Origin: Limanda limanda
Taxonomy: Eukaryota > Chordata > Actinopteri > Pleuronectiformes > Pleuronectidae
Reading direction: 5' to 3'
Assembly: GCF_963576545.1 (NCBI RefSeq)
Contig: NC_083646.1
Location: forward strand, 9,329,491 to 9,393,490
Length of the DNA stretch: 64,000 bases
Under the pieces are notes generated by a model. It was not told the DNA's origin, ran no database searches, and saw only the letters and a list, made by a program, of their open reading frames with translations. Position 1 is the first letter of the stretch. Every line of letters begins with the position of its first letter. Positions 1 through 62,875 of the stretch are shown piece after piece. Made by a program: the position numbers and the translations under genes.

Positions 1-60
1 ATAAAGCACCAAATAAAAAGCAAGTAGGGAGCAATCTTTGTCCTTTTATCCACCATTAGC
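1..60 (+). promoter_or_regulatory. Possible core promoter of the trypsinogen gene, cut by the window edge
   Basis: The first bases read ATAAAG, with a second A/T-rich AAATAAAA at about position 11, 50-65 nt before the trypsinogen start codon at 66. Pancreatic protease genes usually have a TATA box and a very short leader, so a TATA element here would fit. The base before position 1 is not visible, and no transcription start can be seen directly. This is a positional inference only. Confidence 0.3.
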
Positions 61-65
61 CAAAC

Positions 66-1920
<1,855 letters not shown>

Positions 1921-1986
1921 GTCCGAGACAAACTCATCCCTGCTACTGCAAAAACCCTGAGTCCATTAAACTCTCTCTGACATGAA

Positions 1987-1992
1987 AATAAA
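1987..1992 (+). terminator. Polyadenylation signal of the trypsinogen gene
   Basis: AATAAA lies 67 nt after the stop codon and is followed by A/T- and T-rich sequence. This fits the very short 3' UTR usual for pancreatic protease genes. Confidence 0.7.
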
Positions 1993-3002
1993 ATAAGTGC
2001 AACACCAGTATTTAAAGTTTGTTTCTTTATTTTGCACTGCTCTGTGATCGGTTTTATATTTTCGAATTATGAAAATTCAGTCATGATCTACTCACTTTTT
2101 TGGAGTTGCAGGGGTTAACAGAGTTGCAGCCAATTGCAATAGCATTTAAGTAAATGGTGAACGATTCTTCAATGTATATAAACAGATGAATTCATAAGAT
2201 GCCTCCATTCGTCCTGTGGTTTCATCCAAGTGTCCGTAAGGCCCGACATTCAAATCCATTCAAAGAGCTGTGTTCACATGTGGATCACAGCGGATATTTA
2301 GGCTTTAAACGTGGTGTAAATGACAGCGTCTAGAGTCGAAGGTCAAACACTTCACCCACAAAGGTCAAACACTTCATCCACGAATGTCAACACTTCACCC
2401 TCCATCTGCATTGTGGTGAGTGGAGAATGAGTGAACTTTCATATTTGGGTGAACTATCCGTTTAATATGAGAGTTATTTCAGACAAACAACAAATAAAAC
2501 AGATCACAATATGAATAAATATTTTTAGAATTAACTTGATTAACAATTAATAAAAATGGTTTCATGTTTATCATTTCTGATTGTAAACAACATGTTTTGT
2601 ATTTAATATCCAAATAACCTCAGAAAAGTTAAACAGCCCCTATTATCATGTATTAAATATTGTCACTACTCATATTAACAATTAAATATGGATTTATTTT
2701 TTATTCTCGCTTTTGATTTTTCGTCTCCTCTGCAAGGAGTTAAGCGGAACTGTTGTTTCCCAGTTCCAGGAGCAAGTCGGACAGTTACACCGACGCACCT
2801 CCAATGTCAGACCAGACGCTGCTTTGACACATCTGACCGGAAATGATCTGTTCTTAAACTATCGAGTCTCCTCCAGAGTTTGCGTGTGAAGGTGTGACTG
2901 AGAAGGTCCCTCGCCTCCTTTAGAACCCGGTCTCCCGCTGCGTGTTGTCGGCTCCTCCGTGTCTGTTTCCCGGACTCCCGCAGGAGACTCTCCCCGGACA
3001 AG
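1993..3002. other. Intergenic spacer between trypsinogen and mrpl17
   Basis: No coding exon is supported. The first 700 bases are A/T-rich. At 2341-2400 there is a short tandem repeat of about 22 bp in 2.7 copies, beginning GGTCAAACACTTCACC. From about 2740 the sequence becomes G/C-richer and probably contains the TATA-less promoter and 5' UTR of mrpl17. Confidence 0.6.
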
Positions 3003-4668
3003 ATGCGTCTCACGCTGCAGATGCTGATCTCCCACGGCCGGATGGCCCGGAGGATGGGCCTGGGGCCGGAGTCCCGCATCGACATGCTGAGGAACATCCT
3101 CACAGGACTGGTCCGACACGAGAGGATCGAGACCACCCGGGCCCGAGCCGACGAGGTCCGCTTCTACGCCGAGAAGGTACCGAAGTGCCCGGGGAAGCTA
3201 ATGCTAATGCTAACACGTCTGAGCAGGTCAAACAAAAACAACACAGAGGAAACAAACAACAAACATTTAGTTTTTACATTTTTGTTTTGAAGGCTCAGTG
3301 TCATCCACTAAAAGAAGATTGTATATTATTGTTATTATTATATATATATTATGTTATAACTGGATGAAAGGCTAAGATATTCAATACCCACTATTGCCAT
3401 TAGGTAGAGTAGGTTATTCGTTTAATATATATGAATATAAATAAACTAATTTGCTGCTATCTATGAAACAGGTTAAAGTCGATGTTTTCAGAAGAATTAA
3501 TGTTTTACTAGCTTTTATTGAACAACTACATTTTCATCAAGCAAAAGCACAACAAGTAAATGTCCTCTCTTTCAGATAAGCTTGTCAACATGTTGGAATT
3601 CCAAGCTAGAATGGCAGCAAGATTAGAGTTATCCTCCACTGAGGCCCAAGAGTCGCCTTAAATACAAGAAAGCTGCACCAAATTGCCCAATCTCAGATAT
3701 CTGTCCCTTAAATATTCCCATTCATATGTATGAATGGGTTATTTGACCAATGTCTCATCCTTCCTCCAAGTTAATGTAAATCCCTCCATTAGTCGTTGTG
3801 TAATTTAGCTGACATTCAAACAAACAAAGGAACGGTTGAAAACAGAAACTCCTTGGTGGAGATAAAAAGTGAGAGAATGTGCACTTACATATCTGTCTGC
3901 TAGAGTTTTTAGTATTGAGTTGTTCTGTATGTACCACATATAAGGGATCACAGCCATGTTTGATAATCAAGGACAATAACATGATTTCACTCCTCTGGGA
4001 TTCCACAAAACTGTCTGTCTTTCTTATTTCTTGCTCACTAGAGCATTTGTGAGTGTGTGCTCTCGCTGTGTGCTGTCGTAGTAAAGAGAGGATGATCCCT
4101 GGACTCAGAGACTATCATTGTCTACTTGTTTTTAATGTCAAGAAGATCAATTTGTACCGACACTCTCCAACCTATTCAGATTCTAATTCCTCTTTCTTCC
4201 ACATATGAGGATCCTGACTGTGTTTTCCTGTTTTGTTTTTCTCCAGCTGGTGGACTATGCCAAAAAGGGAGACACCGATGACAAGGCAATGAAAATGGCC
4301 AGTTTTTGGCTGACGGTACGTGTCTGCAGCTTCTCAGCTCTGTGAAGTTTACAAGCTGCGTCTGTCTGAATGTGAAACAGTGGTTTATGCTGTGCGTGTT
4401 TCCTTTTCTGCAGGAGAAGGATCTGGTCCCGAAGCTCTTCAAGGTCCTAGCCCCACGGTTTGAGACTCAGTCCAAAGGTTACACACGGATGGCGCAAATC
4501 CCCAACAGACAGAACATGGACAGAGCTAAGATGGCCGTCTTGGAGTTCAAGGGCAACCCCTTCCCTCCTCTCTACCCGGCGAATAAGGAGAATGAACTGA
4601 CGCTCATCAACCAGCTGCTCAAAGGCTACAGAGAGGAGAGGGCACAGGAGCTGGCTGCAAAATCATAA
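3003..4668 (+). CDS. mrpl17: Mitochondrial ribosomal protein L17 (bL17m)
   Basis: Exons 3003-3176, 4247-4315 and 4414-4668 join in phase at GT/AG borders to give 165 aa, close to the roughly 175 aa of the human protein. The N-terminal half matches the bacterial L17 fold: [19 protein letters not shown], then [18 protein letters not shown] and [20 protein letters not shown]. The exon 2-3 part carries the conserved [10 protein letters not shown] and GYTR segments and the mitochondria-specific C-terminal extension ending in ELAAKS. The product is nuclear-encoded, imported into mitochondria and part of the large mitoribosomal subunit near the exit tunnel (family knowledge). The start is the first ATG in frame with the L17 homology. 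The gene is on the opposite strand to tmem145, its downstream neighbour. Confidence 0.97.
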
Positions 4669-4799
4669 CTCACAGCAGTTTGTGGCCTAAAGAGACTGAT
4701 GCATTTCATTCAGTGAAGGAACAGATCAAAAGTTCCACCTGCAACTGAAGCAAAGGACATTTCTGTACGGGAACATTTCTGATTGATAATGTATTATAA

Positions 4800-4805
4800 A
4801 ATAAA
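4800..4805 (+). terminator. Polyadenylation signal of mrpl17
   Basis: AATAAA occurs 132 nt after the mrpl17 stop codon. It is the first canonical hexamer downstream and is followed by T-rich sequence. Confidence 0.7.
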
Positions 4806-7800
4806 TGTCCTATCAAGAGTAAAAGGATTTTACTTTGTCTTTGATCACTAAACTATCGACCGTGTGAGGGCCGGCTCACAAACAACGCTGCTCTTGTTCT
4901 CATTTAGCTGATTAGTGGCACTTTTCAACAATATCAGCAAATAACAGGACATGTAGACATTTGATATATTCTATATATTCTAATACATCAACAGTGGATG
5001 AAATTCTCCAAAATTTCAAGACCATGAAATTGTATTTAAACATGTAGGAAACTGCAAACATTTTGCATGGTCATAGGAAAAGTGTTACTCTTTAAAAATC
5101 TGCTGTAACTCATTTACATTTCTACACATGCTTTTACTTCTGTGACATGTCTAAAGGTTTCCTGTGGAACAAGCTGCTTGTTCACAACCACCTTGTCAAT
5201 CAGCTATTTTTAGTGAATGTGCCCAAAAATCTTTCACTGGCCATGTTGAAAAACAATTCCCACCCCCCCAAAAAAACTGAAATAAGTAGGTATTGTTATA
5301 TAGATTTGGGAAGCTGTTTGACAAAAATAGTCATGTATCTGATTAATAACTAATGAATGATATATATTATATAATTAACAGCTTGCCTTGTTGTCCCTAC
5401 TGGCTTTGTGTCTTTCTTTGGCCTTATAACTATGAAAAAATGTGTTAGATTTAGTTCTTTGTGTGGTTGAAAAGGTCCTAAAAGGATTTGGCATTTAATT
5501 TAGTGAAGACTGTGGAAATCCTTTATGACGAGTCGGTGTCAGCAGAGAGGCTCATCCATCAGGCTGCAGCATATTGCACAATGTTTTCATTATTTGTTTT
5601 GTCATGGTGAACAAACAATAGAGCACAGAACAATATATTGCATTATAATACAAACCCACACGTCAGGTCTCATTTAAACTGAAGTGTAATAGATGAACTG
5701 AGGGCGTATTTACAGTAAATATTGAATTGCACTGTCATATTGCATCAAATTTGATGGGAAAGGTCTTTGTGGAGGAAATAACTGAATTCAACATTACACT
5801 TTTTATTTTTTACCCAACAGTGAAGTAAGTTTGATTAGATTGATGCTGGACTCTGCTGAAAGCCATTAGCAGATTTAGACCCTTCCAGGAAAAAACAGGG
5901 ACAAACAAGAACAGTTTGTTGCGGCCGTGCACTTCCACAGTCACAGAGCGGGAAACTGGCAGCGACTGAGAAATAATGAGGCTGTAGCCTACATCAGACT
6001 GTGACCAGCCTGGAGTCGGTCCCTGTGGTGTTTTACTCTAATGGACTCTTGTAATGAGAACAGATTCTAAATATGATTTACAGATATTAAATTTACCCTT
6101 TTGGACGCATGCCCTTGTCGTAACTGGAACACAAACAGCCTCTCATATTAACGCAGGAGCCAAACAACACACACACACACACAAACATAAATGCAACCAA
6201 GCTTTCTAATAAAACCATATTTTTGTTTTATTATTTTGGCAAAAGGTGTTTATGTACAGCGTATTTAGAATCGTCATTTGACACCATTAAAATGCATCTG
6301 AACAGTGCTTCAGTGATGTGCTCTTAACCAGATCGCTCTGAGTAGCCAATAAGCTGTGCTGTTTTCTGTCATGCATACATAATCTCTTTTCTTCAACATC
6401 TCACCCCTGTGTGCGTCTGTGTGTGTGTGAGTGTCCATGTGTGTGTGTGCGTGTCAGTCATTTAACGTCAATATGTGTAACATCGAAGCAATGATGCAGT
6501 TTCAGGAAAACCCAACAGTGAGTAGAGTCGTCCAGTCGAGTCATGGCAACCGTAGCATCAGGCAATAGCAGACAAAATGGCGGATGTGCCAAATATAAAC
6601 CCGACACGATTAGAAATAACGACTAGTTCTCTAATTCAAGTAAGAAGTTACGCCTCTGGACTGCACTCTCACAAGTTACACACCATGGTCCTAACATCCT
6701 ACAGTACTCCATCACAGCAAGACTGCCACTGATACATCTGCGGACCGGGCAGCAGAGTCCCGCTGATTTTAGGAATCAGAATTGTCAAGATAAAACTGTT
6801 GAATTTTTCAGAAGCTGGTCGTAAATTCAGCTCAGAAGTTCAACGTTGAATCGGGTTGATTTAACGATGCGTTCTCTCAAAAGTCCGGACGTTTTTCTTA
6901 GACTGTATTTACAGGCGTATGCACGTGGAATACTACACGATGTGGTGTGGGTACAGGTTTCAAAGCAGTCGTATCAAGGTGACATCACGAATAATAAACA
7001 GACTAAGACCAGGAACATTAAAGTGCTCCATGCAGGACAGACAAAAATGTACAGTTGTGTTGCTGCTTTCACAGTTCATCTACAAGGCTTCTTTTTTTGT
7101 CATCGCTCAATGTTAGGAGATATAAAACTAGAATTATTTGCTCAGCTTTTCGCACGGTTTGAACATTCAAGGCCGAAAAGCTGACAAATAGTTATATATT
7201 TATATATATATATTCATGTTTCAGGTACGAGACAGGGGTGAGGATCAAGTTACTTGTGTTTAAAAAAAAAGAAGAAGCCTCCTGCTCTTTAATCAGCGAC
7301 TTGGTGTCGCATTTCTTCCAGTAACTTGAAAATCATCCCTGTCCTTGTACATCAGTACATTCACCAACGTCTACATACACAGGGATGACATTTTTGATCA
7401 GGCATGTTCTGCGCTACCTACGAAAACCAAAGCAGCATCGTTATAATCCGATTCTCTTTCGACAGCACGTGAAGAATTCGTCCGGAATAACAACAGAGTT
7501 TCACCTGTCAAAAATATACTAAAGCCTATTGTATGTATTTACAAAAGTATAGATTTCAATACACACAATAAGCAAATATTGTATGATCACGGGGGGGGGG
7601 GGTGTACATATATCAGCTTTTTGGACAGGAAATACAATACAAACATGCTTGTTTTTACGAGTACCTAGAAGTGCCCACAGTAAACGTGACGTTTTACATT
7701 TACACATCAGCATATCAAACCAGAATAACCAGCTGCAATATTAAAGGCATATTAGAATATAAATGAACCCGACAAACTCCATTGAGAGTAAATATCTATG

Positions 7801-8458
7801 CTTTATCAAAATATGCCAAACATAAAAAAAAGGCTCCTTTTCTTTTACATGACCATTTGAGTGGAATGAGAGTTTTCAATGGTCACAGCACCGACTGGAA
7901 TTTAATGATGTGAAAACATGAAAACAAATTTTCCTATTTTCATAATTTTTTTTTTGAATAAAACTCTAGATAGTGGTTGCTCTCTCCGGTTTTTACCTAT
8001 TTACAAACTCTTACAGGCACACACCATCTCCGCCTCATGAATCTTTGAATAAAAGTATTTCGAGAATTTTGTTCATTTCCGCATCTTGCACAGCTATCAT
8101 TCTATTGCTCTTGCTACATCCACTTTGTCATCTTTCTCCCACGTGTGCCTTTTACTGGTCTGCATCAAATATTTATTGCTTCTTTATTCTTTAACAAGCT
8201 CAGCACTCCTCTATCTCACAGCCTTTACTCCTCCAGCAGCGGATTTCCATTCACAGGTGAGAAGGTACCGTTTAGGGATTCACGGGTTCCGAGGATTTCT
8301 CTTCTCCATCCTTCCATCCTTCAAACTTTTTCTGGGCGGTCCCTTCTGTCATCATTACAGTGAAACCATGATTTCCACTTTTCCTTTGTATTGTCATTCT
8401 GTCCACTCCCTCCCTGCCTCCCCTCTTCCCCCCTCTCTCTTTTGACCTTCTCTCCATC
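4806..8458. other. Intergenic region and probable long 3' UTR of tmem145
   Basis: No coding exon is visible between the end of mrpl17 and the tmem145 stop codon. The genes converge, so the right part is probably tmem145 3' UTR. On the minus strand AATAAA hexamers occur at about 8171 and at 6227-6232. The latter follows a long stretch (6240-8458) of fairly unique A/T-rich sequence and could mark a 2.2 kb UTR. The stretch also contains a G12 run (7591-7602). Exact transcript ends cannot be set from sequence alone. Confidence 0.4.
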
Positions 8459-43419
<34,961 letters not shown>

Positions 43420-43540
43420 CTTCCTCTCTCTCTCTCTCTCTCTCCCCCGCCGAAGCTCGTCTGAGAACCCGGGCTCCAAGAAGCCCGAGTGTGAGGCGGG
43501 AGCGCGCACGGAGGCACGGCTCATGCCAGGAGGAGCGCGC
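43420..43540 (-). promoter_or_regulatory. 5' leader of tmem145 with GA microsatellite
   Basis: The plus strand shows a CT run at 43424-43444. In the transcript this is a GA tract ending only a few nt before the start codon. The surrounding 43080-43540 is rich in CpG and G/C, consistent with a CpG-island promoter. No TATA box is evident. Confidence 0.45.
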
Positions 43541-43572
43541 CCGCAAGAGAGAGAGAGAGAGAGGGGAAGAGC

Positions 43573-43603
<31 letters not shown>

Positions 43604-44210
43604 AGAGAGAGAGAGAGAGGGGTGACTGAGTGAGAGAGAGAGAGGGGGGAGGACTAAGTGAGTGAGTGAGAGAGGAGGTGAGAGAGAGAGAGGGGGCTGA
43701 GAGAGGGGAAGAGAGAGAGGGGTGAGTGAGTGAGAGAGAGAGAGGGGGGGTGAGAGAGGGGAAGAGAGAGAGGGGTGAGTGAGAGAGAGGGGAAGAGAGA
43801 GAGAGAGAGAGAGGGGTGACTGAGTGAGCGAGAGAGAGAGAGAGGAGGGGGGGTGACTGAGTGAGTGAGTGAGAGAGGAGGTGAGAGAGAGAGGGGGGGT
43901 GAGAGAGAGTGAGGGGGGTGAGAGAGGGGAAGAGAGAGAGTGAGAGAGAGATGGAGAGTGAGAGGGGTGACTGAGTGAGTGAGAGAGAAGGGGGGAGAGA
44001 GAGAGAGAGGGGGGGGTCGAGTGAGAAAGTGGAGGAGAGAGAGAAGGGGGGAGTGAGAGAGGAGAGAGAGAGGGGTCGAGTGAGAAAGTGGAGGAGATAG
44101 AGGGGTGAGTGAGAGAGGAGGTGAGAGAGAGTGGAGAGGAGAGAGAGAGTGAGATGGGGGGTTAGTGAGAGAAGGTAGGGGAGAGATGGGGGAAAGAGAG
44201 AGAGAGAGGC
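43541..44210. repeat. Polypurine (GAGA/GTGA) tract upstream of tmem145
   Basis: About 670 bp of the plus strand is nearly all G and A, with scattered GTGAGTGA and CTGAGTGA units. It forms several imperfect long repeats, such as the shared GAGTGAGAAAGTGGAGGAGA blocks near 44017 and 44079. It lies directly 5' of the tmem145 leader and encodes only spurious Ser/Leu- or Arg/Glu-rich frames. Confidence 0.9.
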
Positions 44211-44710
44211 TGGCCGCGTGCACGTTGGTCGATGTGCATGTGCCCCCCCTCCAGGAGCAGAAGCTGGTGTGCGTTTTGGGTGATGCGCGCGTCCGGTTCC
44301 GCTCGTACTTTGAGATTGCGACACACGCACGCGTATTAAAAATGCCACCGCTGATTGCAATCATGAGGTCACCCACACACGCACACACTCACACGCCTCT
44401 CCCTCACTTTATTATATGACCAACTCTGCTGCTGAATAATGTCACAGGGAGTTTAAATGAAACTAAAGTATATTATTGGCAAAAGGTCAAATTGAAATAA
44501 TCCCTGCATTCCAAACTTTGTACAGGTATCAGTACAGTGTACTGGATGTATAATACAAATGGATTAGTTAGATGTTATAGTAAGATAAGACTAAACACAC
44601 ACACACACACCAAACCTCAGGGACTGCACCATTTATCACTATTTGTAAATTCAGTCATTCTATTTTATTTGCTGATGCTGCTGCTATTTCTTTTTTTCAT
44701 ACTATATCCC

Positions 44711-44712
<2 letters not shown>

Positions 44713-44795
<83 letters not shown>
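44713..44795. repeat. Compound TA-GA microsatellite
   Basis: An uninterrupted (TA)n run of about 32 bp joins directly to a (GA)n run of about 50 bp. It lies in the spacer between tmem145 and lipe. Confidence 0.95.
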
Positions 44796-44798
<3 letters not shown>

Positions 44799-47700
44799 GA
44801 GAAAGAAGCCTTTACAATTTCCTTGTTCCTGAGTGTGATGACAGATCTTTGAATCTTTGATAAGACTAATACTGTTACAGCAGCATCGAGGGAATAGTGA
44901 AATACACATGTAGGAAAGGAAAGAAGTGAAAAAATACAATATGAACACGAGGAACTATAAAAGATATTGAAATGTATGAACAAGACGTACAGTCCGACAC
45001 AATTACAAAAATATGAAATTGAATGGACAATATATGATTCACCCAAGTCATTTATACTGTTGGGTAGTTTTATCCATCACATTCAATAAGCTCATGTTTA
45101 TTAATTTTGTCTATTTAAAGCCTTCGGGCTACGAGCACAGTACTTGCAGTGACGTTTAGAGAAGTAACGTAAAATAGTAATACTCGTGTAAAACATAAGT
45201 ACCCGCAAGTTGTACTTTCAGAACTACCTGCATCCCTTGTGTGTAGACAAAACACATTAATATTATGACAGATTACTCTCTGTATCGTGCATGTCAGCAT
45301 TTGATCTGATATTTTTTTATGTTTAAAAAAAGCTTATCTTTTTTATTGACCTTTACGAATCTCAGTATATCAAGAGAAATTCAGCAGTTTATATAAATAC
45401 CAATGATGAATATCTGGTCGTATAGATCCAGTTATTGCTGTAAAGAAAAGTTGAATTCATGAGTTGGGACACAACAGCTCGTTCATGGGAGAATATATTT
45501 ATTTAGATAAAAATCAACAGAGGGAAAGAAAATGCAGTCCAAAAAAAAACAAAAAAACAATAAATCTGCAATCAACCTGATCAACAAATCTGAAAGTAAA
45601 AATATCTACATGGATCATATCATATACATTCTTTTTTTTTTTCACAGGTTTGCACTTGTGGTGTTTTCAATAAAAGAAAATAAAAAAAGTACAAAATAAA
45701 CTCTTAAACAACTTAGGTTCCAGTCTATGGCTTGTTCTTTTGAAAGCATAATCTTGTTATAAGTCAGCATTGCATTTTACAGTTTGGAGCAATTTGCATA
45801 TGGGCTGCAGGAGGATTATGGCTTCGACTAGCACCTGCATTTAAATACCAGTGAACAGCAAGGACAGAACATTACATGTGTTACAAGATCTTTGGTTCTG
45901 CCTGAAATGAACCTGAAATGAAACTTATCTGATTGAATTGAGCGTTTGTCATTAGGAAACATTTCTGAGAAGTGGTCGAGGTCATTTGTAAAAAATAATC
46001 AAGCTTCGAGGAATCTTGTTAAATCTACAACAGGACACGATATGTATGTTGCTAAATATGACGTTTAAACTTGAGGTGATTCAAACACATTGTATAACAA
46101 GAAAAGTAGAGTGGTGCTGGTGTGCAGCTGTGAATGTTGACCTACAGGTTGAACCAACCAGCTGACGGTTGCAGCAGCGTTGCCTTTTTCATTGCACTTC
46201 ATTGAAATCAACTCTGGGCAAAGAGATTCTCGAGTGAGAGCAGCTTTCCAAGAGTAAAAAAAAAACAACAGTAGAGGTATACAGTACAAATCGAACCACT
46301 GAAACTAGTTGTGTACTAACAGGGAGGATTTGGGATTGTAAAGGTGCCCTGTGGATTGTTCTCACAGAGACTGTGAAGCAGCAACACTGATTGAAACAGG
46401 ACTGAATCAGACATTTCAGCTTGTGCCTGGGATGGGAGAACTAAATTAATCGCTGACAAACTCTTCAGACCACAATCAACCACACGGGCTCTGGTCCGTC
46501 AGCGGCACGCAGATGAGCCAGACTCATCGTAAGGAGTCACATGAAGGTCAAAACGCAGACGGGGATTCATTTGACACAAATTTCTTTTCTTCGTATATAA
46601 AAAAGTGCTGATGACCGATCAAACCTGCTCGTCTCCATATGCGCTGGATCTGTCAGTGGAGTCCATTTACTTTAAATCACAAACTATGCTGTGCCAGAGG
46701 TCCGACTTCTCCAAACAACACTAGATGATTAATGCAGGTAATAGTCTCGTCTGTGGGGTGCCACAAACAAAGAGGACGTGCCCGAGTGTGAGCTCACGTT
46801 TCTACAGAGACTAACTTGCTCGACTCCACTCCAGCCGCCCTCACAGGCACCGAGCGAAGGAGGGAAAAACACAATAATAAAAACGACGCGTTTACAAGTT
46901 TAAGCTTAAATACACTTCGTGGATTGCCATAGCAAACTACTGCGAAAGTGCAGAGCGAGCATTAAGCGCAGCTCGCGAAGCAAACTTCAGCCCGGCGCAT
47001 CCGAGAGAATGAGTGTATTGCTTTCTTCCTCTTCACGGCCCTGGTTCTCTCCATCAATCTGACTAAAAATATTGCGGTAAGTACTCGGAGCTGACAGAAC
47101 TGAGCATGGCCTAATCCTGTAGCATGACTTTGCTGCTGAAAATCCTGCTCTTCTACAGGAGGGAGGATTTTTTACTCGAGAGCTCCGGCTAAATCCTATT
47201 CATCACACAGCATCTCTCTCTACAGACCTGGCAACCCCCGCCCCGTCCCCACGCAAGGGCAGGACAGTGCCAGCATTGTTGGCATCTATATTTAGTTGGA
47301 CCTGATAGAGGGACCGACCCTGCGAAGGACATTTTAGTGCACTTCAAAGTGCTTGAGTGGCATCTCGCTCTGAGGAGTGTCCTTGGGTTATAGAAAACAA
47401 AGTCAACCCCAAATGCGATGGTGGGGAGCAGAGAAGAAAGTCTGGACCTCCACTGGCAGCACCTTCAGCTGACCAGACACAACGTATGTGGCATTTACAC
47501 AGCACGCTAACAATCTCTTTCCTTGGAAAACGGTTGTCAGGCAGGAAATCCCCTGGAGAGAAGTGGTACTTTGCCACAGTGCATACGGTGCAGAAAAAAG
47601 TATTGAGCAATAACACCTGGAGAGGACCGGGAACAACCTGGGAGAAAAGTCAGTGCAGTGAAGTTTAAAATATGTATTGACAGCAGAGGGCTGAGCTTTT

Positions 47701-48821
47701 TCGCTGCCCACCTCCCTCCCTCACTTCAGTTCTGCAGAGAGAGAAGGTCGAGCAGCCGCTTTCAAAAATAAAAGTAAAATCATTTAGCCTCTTTCAGGCA
47801 GCTCACAGCAGTGATTGCGGATGAGGGTCTTTAAAGATTCCTATAGATGAGATGCCACCATGGCAATCAATAAATTGCAGTATTTGCATGAATAATATCA
47901 GCACGACAAAAAGCACCAGGCAGCATCTAGATTGGGGACTGATGTGTAATATTCTACATGTGCTGTATCCCATCAGTATGCATTAGTGAGAACAAGGTAC
48001 GTGTTGAATGGGACAGTCCCGGGATGTCGGAGCAGCAGTGGCTAAAGAGGCAGAGGTAAATATCAAACACATTTAACGATTGTGGAATAAACAGCATAAG
48101 ATTATAATAAACAAACAATATAACGCACAAATCAACATGTGAACCCGTCAAGATTCTGATTATACTGCAATACAAAAAAAGATATAAATAACAAAAGTAA
48201 AACTACTGCATAGGGTTAATAATATGATTTAAAACTGCACCAGAATCTCAAGATGCAATTCCTCCAGTTTGGGGCTTTTCTTGTTGCATTTTACCTTTTT
48301 AATTCTATTTGAGAGAGAGAGTGTGCAGTTATTATCCACAACGTGAGCTGCATCGGCTGCCAGACCAACGTAATGAAGAACACAGCAGAGGCTTATTAAG
48401 TGTGAGTTAGAGTGGCTGCCTAAAGGACAAGTGGCCATTTTGACAGAGATGACTCTATACAGGAGCATATCGTGCGCCCACCACCGGCTGATTAAGGTCT
48501 GAAATGACTGCGTCGGCCTGGATGATTCACCCGTTCAGGCTTCGTCTCAAGAATCTTCTGCGCTGCTTTGAGCCCGAGATGCCTGACAGCAACTCGTAAT
48601 TATGTGTGCTTCATGTGTGGGTGAGCGCTGCTCTTTGATCTAAGTGGCTTTTAAATTACCATTAGATTCTTTAACAGGAGTGTCTTTAGTGGCAGAGGAA
48701 GATTTCTGTGTTGGAAACCGGACATTCTCCTTCACTACCCACCTCCCTCTTTTCTTATTTGTAGAATAATATCTCTCTTGTGTTTTTAGGCACTGCACTG
48801 CCTACATTGGTCTGACTTTCA

Positions 48822-48827
48822 TTTATT
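48822..48827 (-). terminator. Candidate proximal polyadenylation signal of lipe
   Basis: AATAAA on the minus strand lies 55 nt after the lipe stop codon and is the first canonical hexamer. A distal alternative lies at 45498-45503. Which is used cannot be read from sequence. Confidence 0.35.
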
Positions 48828-48881
48828 CTTTCTTCCTTCCTTCCTTCCTCGGGTGAACATTTTTTTTTAATCTATCCTCAT

Positions 48882-62873
<13,992 letters not shown>

Positions 62874-62875
62874 CA

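Larger units (their letters stand above)
44211..48881. other. Intergenic region between lipe and tmem145
   Basis: No coding exon is supported. Left part: sequence upstream of tmem145, including a TA/GA microsatellite at 44713-44795 and an AAGTA-rich repeat fragment near 45135-45235. Right part: downstream of lipe. The first minus-strand AATAAA after the lipe stop is at 48822-48827 (55 nt away). Another at 45498-45503 ends a stretch of low-repeat sequence that could be a long lipe 3' UTR, so the UTR length is undecided. Confidence 0.5.

Noticed and set aside
43521..44388. 244-279 codon Ser/Leu/Pro-rich open frames upstream of tmem145
   Set aside because: Produced by the polypurine tract; no homology, no domain, and composition follows the GA repeat.
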